Counted from the first letter of the stretch, positions 35,099 to 44,727 are shown. The stretch: DNA of 60,317 bases from Psychrobacter phenylpyruvicus DSM 7000 = NBRC 102152 (GCF_000685805.1 NZ_JMKP01000020.1:1-60317), one strand, 5' to 3'. Notes: generated from the sequence alone by a model not told the origin. A program made the numbers and translations.

Positions 35099-37435
35099 AT
35101 GACCTGGAACGATCCTAACGCACAACAAGAAGCTCAAAATTATGAAAACCCTATCCCTAGCCGTTTGCTTATTTTGCAAACTTTGGCAGATAAGGGGGAG
35201 CTTACTCACAAACAATTGGCTGAATCATTTGGTATTGATAATGAAGACCAATTTGATGCCCTTGGCAATCGCCTAAAAGCGATGAGTCGTGATGGCCAAG
35301 TTAACCGTGATGGTAGACCTTATAAATATCGCGCAGTAACCAAACAAGATGTAGTGACTGGCACTGTCTCCGCACACGCTAAAGGCTTCGGCTTCGTCGT
35401 GCTAGATGATATGCCAGATTTATTTTTGCATGAAAAACAAATGCGCTGGGTATTCAATGGCGATACAGTTAATGCCATTGGCACTACTACCGATAATAGA
35501 GGCCGTACTGAAGGTCGCATTATCGAGGTGACTGAGCGTCAACAAACCCACTTTATTGGTACTTTGGAAAAAGATGATGAGGGCTACATCGTTAGCCTGT
35601 CTAGTCCTAACAACCATCAGCCAATTACTGTCACTGCTGAAAACGTGGAAGCCTTAAATGCTAAACCTGGCTATCCGGTTAAAGTAGATATTATTGATTG
35701 GCCTACTCAGCACGAATTTGCGACGGGTAAAATCATCAATGTTATGGATGATGATAACGACCGTGAAGTGATTATTGAGACCACTTTACTCAACTATGAT
35801 ATCCCAAGCGATTTCGGTGCTGGTGTACTGAAGCAGGCCAATAGCTATAAAGAACCCACCGAACAAGAGATTAAGGGTCGCACTGATATTCGTCAGCTGC
35901 CTTTAGTAACGATCGATGGGGAAGACTCACGTGACTTTGACGATGCCGTTTATGCAGAGAAGCGACCTGGTGGCAACTATCGTGTGGTGGTAGCCATTGC
36001 TGATGTGAGCCATTATGTTACTCCAAACTCAGCTTTAGACCATGAAGCGTTTGATCGCGGAACCTCGGTATATTTCCCACATCACGTGGTGCCTATGTTA
36101 CCTGAGGTCCTCTCGAACGGCCTGTGTTCATTGAACCCAGGAGTTGATCGCTTATGTATGGTTGCAGATATTAAGCTGTCTCGTGCAGGCAACATTACCG
36201 GTTATGAGTTCTATCCTTCTGTCATGCACTCTCAAGCTCGATTGACTTACAACCAAGTCAACGATTACTTTGATGGCAATATGCAGAATGTGCCTGAATC
36301 GCTAACAGGCAACAAAGACGTTAAGAAGTCTATCGATACCATGCACCAGTTATACAAAGTATTGGTTAAGAAGCGTGAAGAGCGTAATGCGATGGAGTTT
36401 GAAACGCCAGAGACCTACATCAAGTTTAATGAAGAGGGTGGTATTGATGCCATCGTTCCACGTACCCGTGGTGACTCGCATAAGCTGATTGAAGAGTTGA
36501 TGCTACTGGCAAATACCTGTGCAGCTAACTTCGCTCTAAAATACGAGCTGCCAGTTCTATATCGTAACCATGATAAGCCTGACTCTGAGAAGTCACGTAT
36601 GGTGCATGAGTACGCGAAGAACTTTGGTATCAGCTTCCCAGAAGAGAACCCCACTCAAGCAGACTACAAGCGTATCATTGAAGCTACCAAAGACCGCCCA
36701 GATGCGGTGAGCATTCACAGTATGCTACTGCGCTCTATGATGCAGGCCAACTACTCACCTGATAATATCGGTCACTTCGGTCTGGCGTATGATGAGTATT
36801 CGCACTTCACTTCACCCATTCGTCGCTACCCTGACTTGATGCTACACCGCGCGATTAAAGCCAAAGTGACTGGCAAAAAACAGCCACAGATGGACTTCAC
36901 TCTTGAAGAAGCGGGTCAGCAAACCTCAGAAACCGAACGCCGTGCCGAAAAAGCTTCTCGCTTTGTCGAAAGCTGGCTGAAGTGTCACTATATGAAAGAC
37001 CATGTGGGTGAAGAGTTTGATGGTGTGATTACCACTGTGACCAGCTTTGGTCTGTTTATTAACCTAACTGAGCTGTTTATCGACGGCTTAGTGCACATCT
37101 CTAATGTCGGTAAAGACTACTTCGTTTATGATGAAAAACAACAGCAGCTCATTGGGCAAGACAGAGGTACTGTTTATGGTCTGGGCGACTTAGTACGCAT
37201 TAAAGTTGCTGCGGTCAATATGGACTTATTGCAGATCGACTTTGAGCTTATTGCTAAACTTAAAGCCAGTGCGATGAACCAAACTAAAAAAGATAGTAAT
37301 GGTCATGGTAATGGTAACGCAAAATCAAAACAGGCCAATAACAAGTCCAATAATAGCGGTCAAGGCAAAGACTCGGATGAGAAGAAACCTTCTCGCCGTC
37401 GTAACAGCCGAGGCCGTGGTAAACCTAAATCATAG
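35099..37435 (+). CDS. rnr: Ribonuclease R
   Basis: A processive 3'-5' exoribonuclease that degrades structured RNA, acts in trans-translation and rRNA quality control, and matters for growth in the cold. Domain order: winged-helix N-terminus (LADKGELTHKQLAESFG), cold-shock domains (GFGFVVLDDMPDLFLHEKQ), the RNB catalytic domain with the acidic cluster IDGEDSRDFDDAV at about residues 271-283, an S1 domain (FDGVITTVTSFGLFINL, about residue 640 onward) and a Lys/Arg/Asn-rich tail ending SRRRNSRGRGKPKS. The length of 778 residues is normal. The ribosome-binding site is poor. A strong terminator follows. Confidence 0.96.
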   Translation: MTWNDPNAQQEAQNYENPIPSRLLILQTLADKGELTHKQLAESFGIDNEDQFDALGNRLKAMSRDGQVNRDGRPYKYRAVTKQDVVTGTVSAHAKGFGFVVLDDMPDLFLHEKQMRWVFNGDTVNAIGTTTDNRGRTEGRIIEVTERQQTHFIGTLEKDDEGYIVSLSSPNNHQPITVTAENVEALNAKPGYPVKVDIIDWPTQHEFATGKIINVMDDDNDREVIIETTLLNYDIPSDFGAGVLKQANSYKEPTEQEIKGRTDIRQLPLVTIDGEDSRDFDDAVYAEKRPGGNYRVVVAIADVSHYVTPNSALDHEAFDRGTSVYFPHHVVPMLPEVLSNGLCSLNPGVDRLCMVADIKLSRAGNITGYEFYPSVMHSQARLTYNQVNDYFDGNMQNVPESLTGNKDVKKSIDTMHQLYKVLVKKREERNAMEFETPETYIKFNEEGGIDAIVPRTRGDSHKLIEELMLLANTCAANFALKYELPVLYRNHDKPDSEKSRMVHEYAKNFGISFPEENPTQADYKRIIEATKDRPDAVSIHSMLLRSMMQANYSPDNIGHFGLAYDEYSHFTSPIRRYPDLMLHRAIKAKVTGKKQPQMDFTLEEAGQQTSETERRAEKASRFVESWLKCHYMKDHVGEEFDGVITTVTSFGLFINLTELFIDGLVHISNVGKDYFVYDEKQQQLIGQDRGTVYGLGDLVRIKVAAVNMDLLQIDFELIAKLKASAMNQTKKDSNGHGNGNAKSKQANNKSNNSGQGKDSDEKKPSRRRNSRGRGKPKS

Positions 37436-37491
37436 GTTAGTCTATAACTAAAACTTGCTTCAACGGATAACCCCCGTTCGTAAGGTCAATT

Positions 37492-37529
37492 AAAAAAGAG
37501 CTGTCCAGTTTGGACAGCTCTTTTTTTTG
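37492..37529 (+). terminator. Intrinsic terminator after rnr
   Basis: aaaaaagagctgtcca pairs with tggacagctctttttt. Confidence 0.92.
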
Positions 37530-37593
37530 GGTATTTGTTAACCATCAATACCTAGCGAATGAGAAGATAATCAAATGCTAGGTTTTTTTATCA

Positions 37594-37621
37594 ATCAGTG
37601 TTTATAAATCAGTGTTTATAA
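37594..37621. repeat. 14-bp perfect tandem duplication over the EEP-gene stop codon
   Basis: Two exact adjacent copies of atcagtgtttataa (37594-37607 and 37608-37621). The second covers the stop codon of the minus-strand gene. Confidence 0.8.
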
Positions 37622-38371
37622 ATAAAGCTCAGCACTGATAGGTAGATGGTCGGATAAAGAGGACCAGGGCTTGCCTTTATGTACCCATGCCCGCTTGATT
37701 CTTAAATTACGCACATAGATACGGTCTAGACTAAGTACCGGAAGCTTAGCAGGATATGTGGGCAGTAATTTATTATGCATTTCCATAAAAGCTTCGGTCA
37801 TATTTAGCTCTTCTGCTAATTTCTGACACGAGACTTTTTTCCAATCATTAAAATCACCAGCCAATATTAACGGACGACTTTGATCAATAGTATCATTAAC
37901 ATAAGCCGCAATCGCTCGATACTGCTTCTCTCTATCATTCTCAAGCAAGTTTAAGTGAGCACACAGTACGACCACAGGCTCAGGCCAACCTAAAGGCCAT
38001 ACCTCACAATGCAGTACTCCTCTTTGCTCAAGCTTATTCACGGTAATATTAATATTATGCTTCGGGTCTAGCGGATGACGGCTCAATACCGCATTGCCAT
38101 GATGACCATTATCATATTCTGAATTCTTGCCATAGCTATGGCGACAGTCCAAGAACTCTCCGAACCATTCATGCTGCGACTGGTTAGGATACTCGTTATA
38201 TTTAACCATACGCTTTAGATTTTGGCCCTGCACTTCTTGTAGGCATAATATATCAGGGTTAGTGTCTTTCAAAGCTTGGCCAATTTTCTGGGTCACTACT
38301 TGGCGATTCAGCGGGGACATACCTTTATGTATGTTATAGGTAGTGATCGTTATGCTATTTGAATTAATCAT
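37616..38371 (-). CDS. Endonuclease/exonuclease/phosphatase (EEP) family protein
   Basis: A 251-residue DNase I-like hydrolase of the EEP superfamily, whose members cleave nucleic acids, phosphoinositides or sphingomyelin. The catalytic landmarks are all present: TTYNIHKGM, ILCLQEVQG with the metal-binding Glu, CAHLNLLEND, LILAGDFNDW with Asp/Asn, and the terminal SSLSDHLPISAEL with the catalytic His. No signal peptide is seen, so it is cytoplasmic, which makes a nucleic acid or nucleotide substrate likely. The ATG at 38371 is preferred over an upstream TTG. It is convergent with rnr. The baeRF3 gene upstream has its own terminator between them. Confidence 0.88.
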   Translation of the reverse strand: MINSNSITITTYNIHKGMSPLNRQVVTQKIGQALKDTNPDILCLQEVQGQNLKRMVKYNEYPNQSQHEWFGEFLDCRHSYGKNSEYDNGHHGNAVLSRHPLDPKHNINITVNKLEQRGVLHCEVWPLGWPEPVVVLCAHLNLLENDREKQYRAIAAYVNDTIDQSRPLILAGDFNDWKKVSCQKLAEELNMTEAFMEMHNKLLPTYPAKLPVLSLDRIYVRNLRIKRAWVHKGKPWSSLSDHLPISAELYL

Positions 38372-38542
38372 TATAATTTTCTTATTATGTGACAATATAC
38401 CTATAATCTTAGATTAATTAGAGGCTAAATTAAACCCAGTTTTGAGCAAGATTCGTTGCTTAATGCTCAATATTGTTAATAATTATTATATCACTCAAGA
38501 GGGTTTCACTATTGATTAAACCATTCAATTATGAAGTCGGAT

Positions 38543-38576
38543 AAAAAAAACACTGATAAAAATCAGTGTTTTTTTG
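38543..38576 (-). terminator. Intrinsic terminator after the baeRF3 gene
   Basis: aaaaaaaacactgat pairs with atcagtgttttttt. It is symmetrical and functional in either direction. Confidence 0.9.
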
Positions 38577-38628
38577 GCCGAATCCAGCACAGACCATGCT
38601 GAATTTAGCAATAAACGATGAGCTAGAT

Positions 38629-39741
38629 TTAGTAACGAGTTACCAAAGCAATTGGCAGGTCATCACCCATAATATCTTGTGGCATAAACACTACTTTACC
38701 GCCATTATGAATGATGTGCTCGATAATATCACTTACTGCATCATCAGTTACGCCTTCTGCCGCTGGATCATCAGCTAAGGTTAAAGTTTGAGCCTTCTCA
38801 TCAATCTTCGCCGGCTGCATATAGCCTTTACGAAGATATAAAGTTTCACCTGCACCTTGGAAAGCAGAACGGTAGATCTCTTGTAAGTCAGTACGTAGCA
38901 TATCTGCACCACGAGCTTTATCGATTTCGCCTAAAGCTTCTTTGTGCAGTGTAGTGCGATATTCTTCTACTGCTTCTTGTACACCATCAACGATATGTTG
39001 TGCACTGCCCTCTTCTAGATCAGTTACATTCGACACAGCACCAATAATGTTCTCTGGGCGGTCACACACTTCTTTGTAATAACTGATATTGCGGTTATCA
39101 CCTACGATAATTAGGGGCATTCTATGCTCACCCCATAGCTCTTGAACACTCTTATCCACACGGTTAAAGTATTCTTTTAGATAGCTATTTTCGTTATTCG
39201 CTGAGCGATCTGAACCACCGTCACCTGTTTTATACAAGCTGTTATTCTCAATTGGGAACGGGATGCTTTCCATGTTCTTTTGTGCTTCATCGTGCTGATC
39301 AAATTCTTTGATAACTCGGTTGTTAGCCGCTTCAATAAGACGAGCATGATCACGACCTAACACCACCACATAGTAGTGAACCGCACTCGCCATATCGCGA
39401 ATTAAGTCACGAGTAGCGAAACGCTCATCAATAATTACGCGCTCTTTGGCATCAAAAGGAAAACGTAGAACTTGTACATCATCGGTGCTTGCAAAGATAG
39501 CCAAAGTGTCTAAGTTATAGTTATGGTTTAGATCATCTGTTTTGGCATGAATTTTTTCTAAAATAGTAGCCGCTGTATTTTTGTCGTACTCATCAGTAAT
39601 ACGTTCTTCAGCGATTTTAAGCTGATTTTTTAGGGCGATAGGATCTTGTTCGTTATCTGGGTGTTTACGGTGAGTCTTTACAAAGATACTTACTGCTGGC
39701 TTTGCTGTAATCTCACGTAAGCTTTTTAAAGTTGCTTTCAT
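38629..39741 (-). CDS. baeRF3-family (bacterial archaeo-eukaryotic release factor-like) protein
   Basis: A 370-residue soluble protein of the bacterial family related to archaeo-eukaryotic release factor aRF1 (baeRF3). It starts MKATLKSLREITAKPAVSIFVKTHRKHPDNEQDPI, a segment typical of baeRF3. The middle part has VVVLGRDHARLIEAANNRVIKEF and MPLIIVGDNRNISYYKEV. The C-terminus GGKVVFMPQDIM resembles the L7Ae-like RNA-binding domain of release factors. No GGQ peptidyl-hydrolysis tripeptide is visible, and GDGGSDRS near residue 174 is the nearest flexible Gly-rich loop. The family is proposed to act in ribosome rescue or tRNA handling. AAAGGATAATTTAT precedes the ATG. Function unproven. Confidence 0.82.
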   Translation of the reverse strand: MKATLKSLREITAKPAVSIFVKTHRKHPDNEQDPIALKNQLKIAEERITDEYDKNTAATILEKIHAKTDDLNHNYNLDTLAIFASTDDVQVLRFPFDAKERVIIDERFATRDLIRDMASAVHYYVVVLGRDHARLIEAANNRVIKEFDQHDEAQKNMESIPFPIENNSLYKTGDGGSDRSANNENSYLKEYFNRVDKSVQELWGEHRMPLIIVGDNRNISYYKEVCDRPENIIGAVSNVTDLEEGSAQHIVDGVQEAVEEYRTTLHKEALGEIDKARGADMLRTDLQEIYRSAFQGAGETLYLRKGYMQPAKIDEKAQTLTLADDPAAEGVTDDAVSDIIEHIIHNGGKVVFMPQDIMGDDLPIALVTRY

Positions 39742-40177
39742 ATAAATTATCCTTTTTTGGTTTATTTATTAAAATTTATTAAATTTATGGCTAGTTGCTA
39801 CTATATAGTATTGAGTATTAAATAGTATTAAGTGTTAGATAGTATTAAGTGTTAATCCTATCTACCGTAATATTTTAGTTATTGAGTCATTTTTAAATAA
39901 CATTAAATTCTATTTATAACTCTATATTACCAATACAATCCCATGCTTACTATATGGCTATTGTCGGTTCTTGTCATTGTTATGTAACAATTTTTAACGG
40001 ATGCAAGGAATTAAGGAATATAGCCCTGCGGCACAAGGTTGCCCCCAAAAAAGAGCGCCTACTAAAGATAACCTAGACTGCTCTAGATTGTTGAGCAAGT
40101 CATAAATGGCTTGCAATATTGAGGGTTAGACACAATAGTTATTAGTACCTTCACTTTTTATAATTATGGACTTATTT
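39742..40177. other. Divergent intergenic region between the baeRF3 gene and opdA
   Basis: No gene seen in about 435 bases. It contains a three-copy 17-bp tandem repeat (39805-39855). A ctagactgctctagattg stretch near 40072-40089 could form a small hairpin. Confidence 0.55.
39805..39855. repeat. 17-bp tandem repeat, three copies
   Basis: atagtattgagtattaa (39805-39821), atagtattaagtgttag (39822-39838) and atagtattaagtgttaa (39839-39855), upstream of the baeRF3 gene. Confidence 0.85.
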
Positions 40178-42322
40178 ATGCAAACCTCCTCGCAAGTTAC
40201 TGATATAGATCCTAATTTAAAACTGGTTGATTTTAATCAAGTCAGCCCTGAACAACTTAAAGCCCAAGTACAGCAAGCCATAGAAGCTGGCAATACTTTT
40301 TTAGATGGCTTAGATAACGAGACAGAGTCTCCTAAACAAGCACAACAAGCCTTATCAGACATCATTGAGTTTGATCATATTGGGTTGGGCTTAGATCGTA
40401 GTTGGGGTATTTTATCTCACCTAAATAGCGTCATGAGTAATGACGCTATTCGCGACGTTCACCATGAGATACTGCCCTTATTGTCGGCTTTTGGCACTCG
40501 CGTAGGTCAAAACAAGCCGCTATATACCCGCTATCAAACCATTAAAAATGACAGCAAATTCTTTGATAGTTTAGGGCCTGCCCGCAAGCGAGCTATAGAG
40601 CTTGCTATCCAAAGCTTTGAGCTGTCTGGAGTGGCGTTAGATGCGGACAAACAAAGCGACTATGCTGACATTCAAAGTCAGTTATCGACTTTATCCGCTA
40701 AGTTTTCGGACAATATCTTGGATGCCACTCAAGCCTATGCGTTGCCTTTAACAGAAGCGCAGCTTGCTGGTATTACCGAAAGTGGGCTGGCTATGCTAAA
40801 AGCAGCCGCTGAGCAATATATTGCCAAGCAGTCAGAGGCTGGAGAGTCGGTAGAGAATAAGCCTGACTATGTGGCGACGCTAGACATTCCCGTCTATTTG
40901 GCGGTGATGACCCATGCTGATGACCGTAATCTGCGTGAGACTTTATATAAAGCCTATGTTACCCGTGCCTCAGAATTTGATAACCACAAAAACAGCAAAC
41001 AAGAGTCTTTAGATAACAGCCAAGTCATGGCTGATATTATGGCCCTTCGAGCCAAAAAATCTGAGCTTCTGGGCTTCGACAATTATGCCCAAGTATCTTT
41101 GTCTCGTAAGATGGCAGACAGTGCTGAACAAGTGGAGGGCTTCTTACGCGACTTGGCTGAAAAAGCCACTCCTGCCGCCAAACGTGATTTCGAGCAATTA
41201 AAAGCAGAAGCCAAAGCTCATGGTATTGAAAATATTGAGCCTTGGGATACCGCTTATCTGGCTGAAAAAGTAAAACAGGCCAAATTTAATTTATCCCAAG
41301 AAGAAATCCGTCCTTATTTCCCCCTACCTAAAGTCATTGATGGCTTATTTAGCATTGTGAACAAGCTGTTTGGGGTCCGTGCGGTTGAGCAATCCGATAA
41401 AGTAGCCCTGTGGCATGAAGATGTGCGTTTTTATCAGCTGTTTGATAAAGATGACAGCCTCATCGGTGGTTTCTATTTTGATTTATATGCCCGTACAGGC
41501 AAGCGTGGCGGTGCTTGGATGAGTGGTTTTCAGGCCCGTTATGAGTATGCAGGTAGTGCAAAAGAAGCTTACAGCCAGCTGCCTGTGTGCTTTATGGTCG
41601 GTAACTTCACACCACCAACAGCCGATAAGCCAAGCTTATTAACCCATGATGAAGTACTAACTTTATTCCATGAGTTTGGTCATGGTCTACACCATCTATT
41701 GACTGAGGTGAGTATTAGCGATGTGGCCGGTGTCAATGGTGTGGAATGGGATGCGGTTGAGTTGCCTAGCCAGTTCCTAGAGAACTGGGCTTGGGATTCA
41801 GAGGGTATCGCCCTAATCAGTGCTCATGTCGATAGCGGTGAACCTTTGCCGCAATCACAGCTTGAAGCACTGCTTGCTGCCAAAAACTTCCAAAGTGGGA
41901 TGCAAACCTTGCGTCAAATCGAGTTTGCTTTATTTGACCTGCTAATCCATGCCCAATCACCTGCCCCTGATTATCAGGGTATTTTGGCCACCTTAGATAA
42001 GGTGTGTGAAGATGTGGCGGTCATGCCGACACCAGACTACAACCGCTTTGCGAACGGCTTTAGCCATATCTTCGCTGGTGGTTATGCGGCCGGCTATTAC
42101 TCTTACAAATGGGCAGAGCTGTTATCTGCCGATGCCTTTAGCCGCTTTGAAGAAGAGGGTCTGTTTAATGCAGACACAGGTCAGGCTTTCCGTGACAACA
42201 TCTTAGCTGTGGGTGGCAGCCTGCCTGCCAAAACCAACTTTGAGAATTTCAGAGGCCGTGAAGCCAGTATAGATGCCCTGCTTCGCCATGGTGGTTTTAT
42301 TGATAATGATGAGGTGGCTTAA
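40178..42322 (+). CDS. prlC: Oligopeptidase A (M3 metallopeptidase)
   Basis: A cytoplasmic zinc oligopeptidase (OpdA/PrlC) that degrades signal-peptide fragments and other short peptides. The zinc motif HEFGHGLHHLL occurs at about residue 498. The third-ligand helix region WDAVELPSQFLENWAWD follows about 25 residues later. NFLDGLDN and the M3 end FRGREASIDALLRHGGF are also typical. The start at 40178 is favoured by tatggac a short distance upstream. An ATG four codons earlier (40166) is possible. The DUF2387 gene follows one base after the stop, so the two are probably co-translated. Confidence 0.95.
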   Translation: MQTSSQVTDIDPNLKLVDFNQVSPEQLKAQVQQAIEAGNTFLDGLDNETESPKQAQQALSDIIEFDHIGLGLDRSWGILSHLNSVMSNDAIRDVHHEILPLLSAFGTRVGQNKPLYTRYQTIKNDSKFFDSLGPARKRAIELAIQSFELSGVALDADKQSDYADIQSQLSTLSAKFSDNILDATQAYALPLTEAQLAGITESGLAMLKAAAEQYIAKQSEAGESVENKPDYVATLDIPVYLAVMTHADDRNLRETLYKAYVTRASEFDNHKNSKQESLDNSQVMADIMALRAKKSELLGFDNYAQVSLSRKMADSAEQVEGFLRDLAEKATPAAKRDFEQLKAEAKAHGIENIEPWDTAYLAEKVKQAKFNLSQEEIRPYFPLPKVIDGLFSIVNKLFGVRAVEQSDKVALWHEDVRFYQLFDKDDSLIGGFYFDLYARTGKRGGAWMSGFQARYEYAGSAKEAYSQLPVCFMVGNFTPPTADKPSLLTHDEVLTLFHEFGHGLHHLLTEVSISDVAGVNGVEWDAVELPSQFLENWAWDSEGIALISAHVDSGEPLPQSQLEALLAAKNFQSGMQTLRQIEFALFDLLIHAQSPAPDYQGILATLDKVCEDVAVMPTPDYNRFANGFSHIFAGGYAAGYYSYKWAELLSADAFSRFEEEGLFNADTGQAFRDNILAVGGSLPAKTNFENFRGREASIDALLRHGGFIDNDEVA

Positions 42323-42323
42323 G

Positions 42324-42569
42324 ATGCGCTATCAATCTAATCGACCAAAACGCCAGTTCTTAGCGGGCGTTAGTTGCCCAAAATGTCAGACCATGGATGC
42401 AGTCGTTCAGGTTCAAATATTTGAACCTGAAGCCGATGAATACATCGAGTGTACTCACTGCGGACATATTGAAAGACGACCTGATCCTGAAGAGATTATT
42501 GAGAAAAATAACTTAGCTAATGATGCCATGGCTACCGGCACTTCAGGCACAGTTAAGTTTTTAGACTAG
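42324..42569 (+). CDS. yheV: YheV-like (DUF2387) putative metal-binding protein
   Basis: An 81-residue protein with the YheV/DUF2387 pattern: an N-terminal KRQFLAGVSCPKCQTMDAV with the first Cys pair, and ECTHCGHIERRPDPEE with the second pair, forming a likely four-cysteine zinc ribbon. Function unknown. The start ATG comes one base after the opdA stop and uses gaggtgg inside the end of opdA as its ribosome-binding site. The opdA-yheV order also occurs in other gammaproteobacteria (from memory). A terminator follows. Confidence 0.9.
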   Translation: MRYQSNRPKRQFLAGVSCPKCQTMDAVVQVQIFEPEADEYIECTHCGHIERRPDPEEIIEKNNLANDAMATGTSGTVKFLD

Positions 42570-42585
42570 ATTAAATCTTAGCCAT

Positions 42586-42621
42586 AAAAAAGCCAGATAC
42601 TATGATAGTATCTGGCTTTTG
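42586..42621 (+). terminator. Bidirectional terminator between yheV and ettA
   Basis: aaaagccagatacta pairs with tagtatctggctttt around a 3-base loop. Confidence 0.9.
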
Positions 42622-42688
42622 TTTTATTAATAGAAGCACTTGATCAAGCTATAAGCTTTGTAGCACTCAAGTTTATTAAACCCTGAAA

Positions 42689-44350
42689 TTAGCTTGAGAT
42701 CTTCTTATACTTCATGCGTTTTGGTCCAGCATCATCACCCAAAGTTTTCTTACGATAAGCTTCGTACTCGGAGTAGTTACCGTCATACCATACTGGGCCT
42801 TCTGGCTCGAACGCAAGGATGTGCGTCGCAATACGGTCAAGGAACCAGCGGTCGTGCGATACAACCAATACTGAGCCTGGGAACACCTGAATCGCATCTT
42901 CAAGTGCACGTAAGGTTTCTACGTCTAGGTCGTTTGATGGCTCATCCAGTAAGATAACGTTGGCACCCTGTTTTAGGGTTTTTGCTAACTGCAGACGGTT
43001 ACGCTCACCACCTGATAGATTACCTACCAGTTTTTGCTGATCTTGGCCTTTGAAGTTAAAGCGGCCAATGTAGGCGCGGCTTGGGGTTTCATAATCACCA
43101 ACTTTGATGATATCTAGACCATCAGAAACCTCTTCCCAAACCGTCTTGCTATCATCTAGGTTATCACGCACCTGACCAACATAGGCAACCTTCACACTCT
43201 CGCCCAGCTCTACTGTGCCTGTGTCTGGTTTATCGAGGCCTGTCATCATATTGAACAGCGTAGTTTTACCAGCACCGTTAGGACCAATAATACCTACAAT
43301 AGCCCCTGGTGGAACGTTAAAGCTAAGGTTTTCGTACAATAGACGGTCACCAAAAGATTTTGAGATGTTGTTCACCTCAATCACTTTGTTACCTAAGCGA
43401 GGACCAGGCGGAATATAGATTTCCGAAGTTTCGTTACGCTGCTGGAATTCTTTTGAGTTAAGCTCTTCAAAGCGCTGAATACGAGACTTAGACTTGGCCT
43501 GCTGACCTTTTTGGTTTTTACGTACCCACTCAAGCTCTTTTTTAAGCGCTTTAGCAAATGACTCTTCTTGCTTCTGCTGCTCTTCAAGACGCTTATTCTT
43601 CTGCTCTAGCCACTCAGTGTAGTTACCTTCATAAGGATAACCATAGCCGCGGTCAAGCTCAAGAATCCACTCAGCCACGTTATCAAGGAAGTATCTATCG
43701 TGGGTAATGGCAACGATAGTACCGCTAAAGTTCTTCAAGAACTGCTCTAGCCACGCTACAGACTCAGCGTCTAAGTGGTTAGTTGGTTCGTCAAGAAGCA
43801 ACATGTCAGGACGTGATAACAATAAGCGACAAAGTGCCACACGGCGCTTCTCACCCCCTGATAGTTTGCTTACATCAGCATCCCAAGGTGGCAGACGTAG
43901 CGCATCCGCTGCTTTCTCAAGCTGGGTATTTAGGTTATGCGCATCCCAAGCTTGGATGATGTCTTCCATCTTGCCTTGCTCTTCAGCTAGCTTATCGAAG
44001 TCAGCATCAGGGGCGGCATACTCGGCATAGATCTCATCAAGACGCTCTAGCGCATCTAGCGCTTCACGCATACCGTCTTCAACGTTGCCACGCACATCCT
44101 TGCTGTTATCCAGCTGTGGCTCTTGTGGCAGATACCCAATCTTGATACCTGGCTGCGCACGTGCTTCACCACTATATTCGGTATCCACGCCAGCCATAAT
44201 GCGTAGTAAGGTCGATTTACCCGCTCCGTTAATACCTAAAACCCCGATTTTGGCGCCAGGGAAGAAAGACAAGCTAATGTCTTTTAGGATTTCACGCTTA
44301 GGCGGAATAATCTTTGAAACCTTGTTCATGGTGTAAATATATTGTGCCAT
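42689..44350 (-). CDS. ettA: Energy-dependent translational throttle protein EttA
   Basis: An ABC-F ATPase that binds the ribosomal E site and gates the first elongation step according to the ATP/ADP ratio. Two ABC domains are visible: Walker A GINGAGKSTLL with signature KLSGGEKRRVALCR and LLLDEPTNHLDAESV, then GPNGAGKTTLF with NLSGGERNRLQLAK and LLDEPSNDLDVETL. The linker between them is charged (about residues 240-310), as in other ABC-F proteins. Its 553 residues nearly equal the 555 of E. coli EttA. GGAGTCTTA precedes the ATG. Convergent with yheV. Confidence 0.96.
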   Translation of the reverse strand: MAQYIYTMNKVSKIIPPKREILKDISLSFFPGAKIGVLGINGAGKSTLLRIMAGVDTEYSGEARAQPGIKIGYLPQEPQLDNSKDVRGNVEDGMREALDALERLDEIYAEYAAPDADFDKLAEEQGKMEDIIQAWDAHNLNTQLEKAADALRLPPWDADVSKLSGGEKRRVALCRLLLSRPDMLLLDEPTNHLDAESVAWLEQFLKNFSGTIVAITHDRYFLDNVAEWILELDRGYGYPYEGNYTEWLEQKNKRLEEQQKQEESFAKALKKELEWVRKNQKGQQAKSKSRIQRFEELNSKEFQQRNETSEIYIPPGPRLGNKVIEVNNISKSFGDRLLYENLSFNVPPGAIVGIIGPNGAGKTTLFNMMTGLDKPDTGTVELGESVKVAYVGQVRDNLDDSKTVWEEVSDGLDIIKVGDYETPSRAYIGRFNFKGQDQQKLVGNLSGGERNRLQLAKTLKQGANVILLDEPSNDLDVETLRALEDAIQVFPGSVLVVSHDRWFLDRIATHILAFEPEGPVWYDGNYSEYEAYRKKTLGDDAGPKRMKYKKISS

Positions 44351-44727
44351 TAAGACTCCATTATCAGTGTTAGGCCTTATAAAAAAGCAATTAAAAAAAC
44401 TATTAAAAATCGAATACAGAATTAACTGGCATTATCGCATATTGGCCTACAGTTATCATCTTATGTTGTGGCTTTACTGCTATTAAACAAGTTATTGATA
44501 GTTATCACTCACTTAAAGCCATAGGCCGGCTCTGGTTTACGTTAGCGCTCAAAAGTTATAACAATATACTGCATGAATTTTAGCAGTTTATGCTAAAGTG
44601 ATGATTACAACTATACCTATTAAAAAAGTGGCTGACTCACTAATACTTTATGTGCTAAAAATGTACAAAAACAACTAACAATATAAAGATTATGAGTAAG
44701 CCCACTTAATTGATGAAGGAATCATTT
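44351..44727. other. Divergent region between ettA and the YjdJ-like gene
   Basis: No gene in about 375 bases. The only structure seen is a small hairpin tttagca/tgctaaa (44579-44597). Confidence 0.5.

Noticed and set aside
43707..44030. Plus-strand open frame inside ettA
   Set aside because: It is antisense to a clearly conserved ABC-F protein and has no ribosome-binding site.
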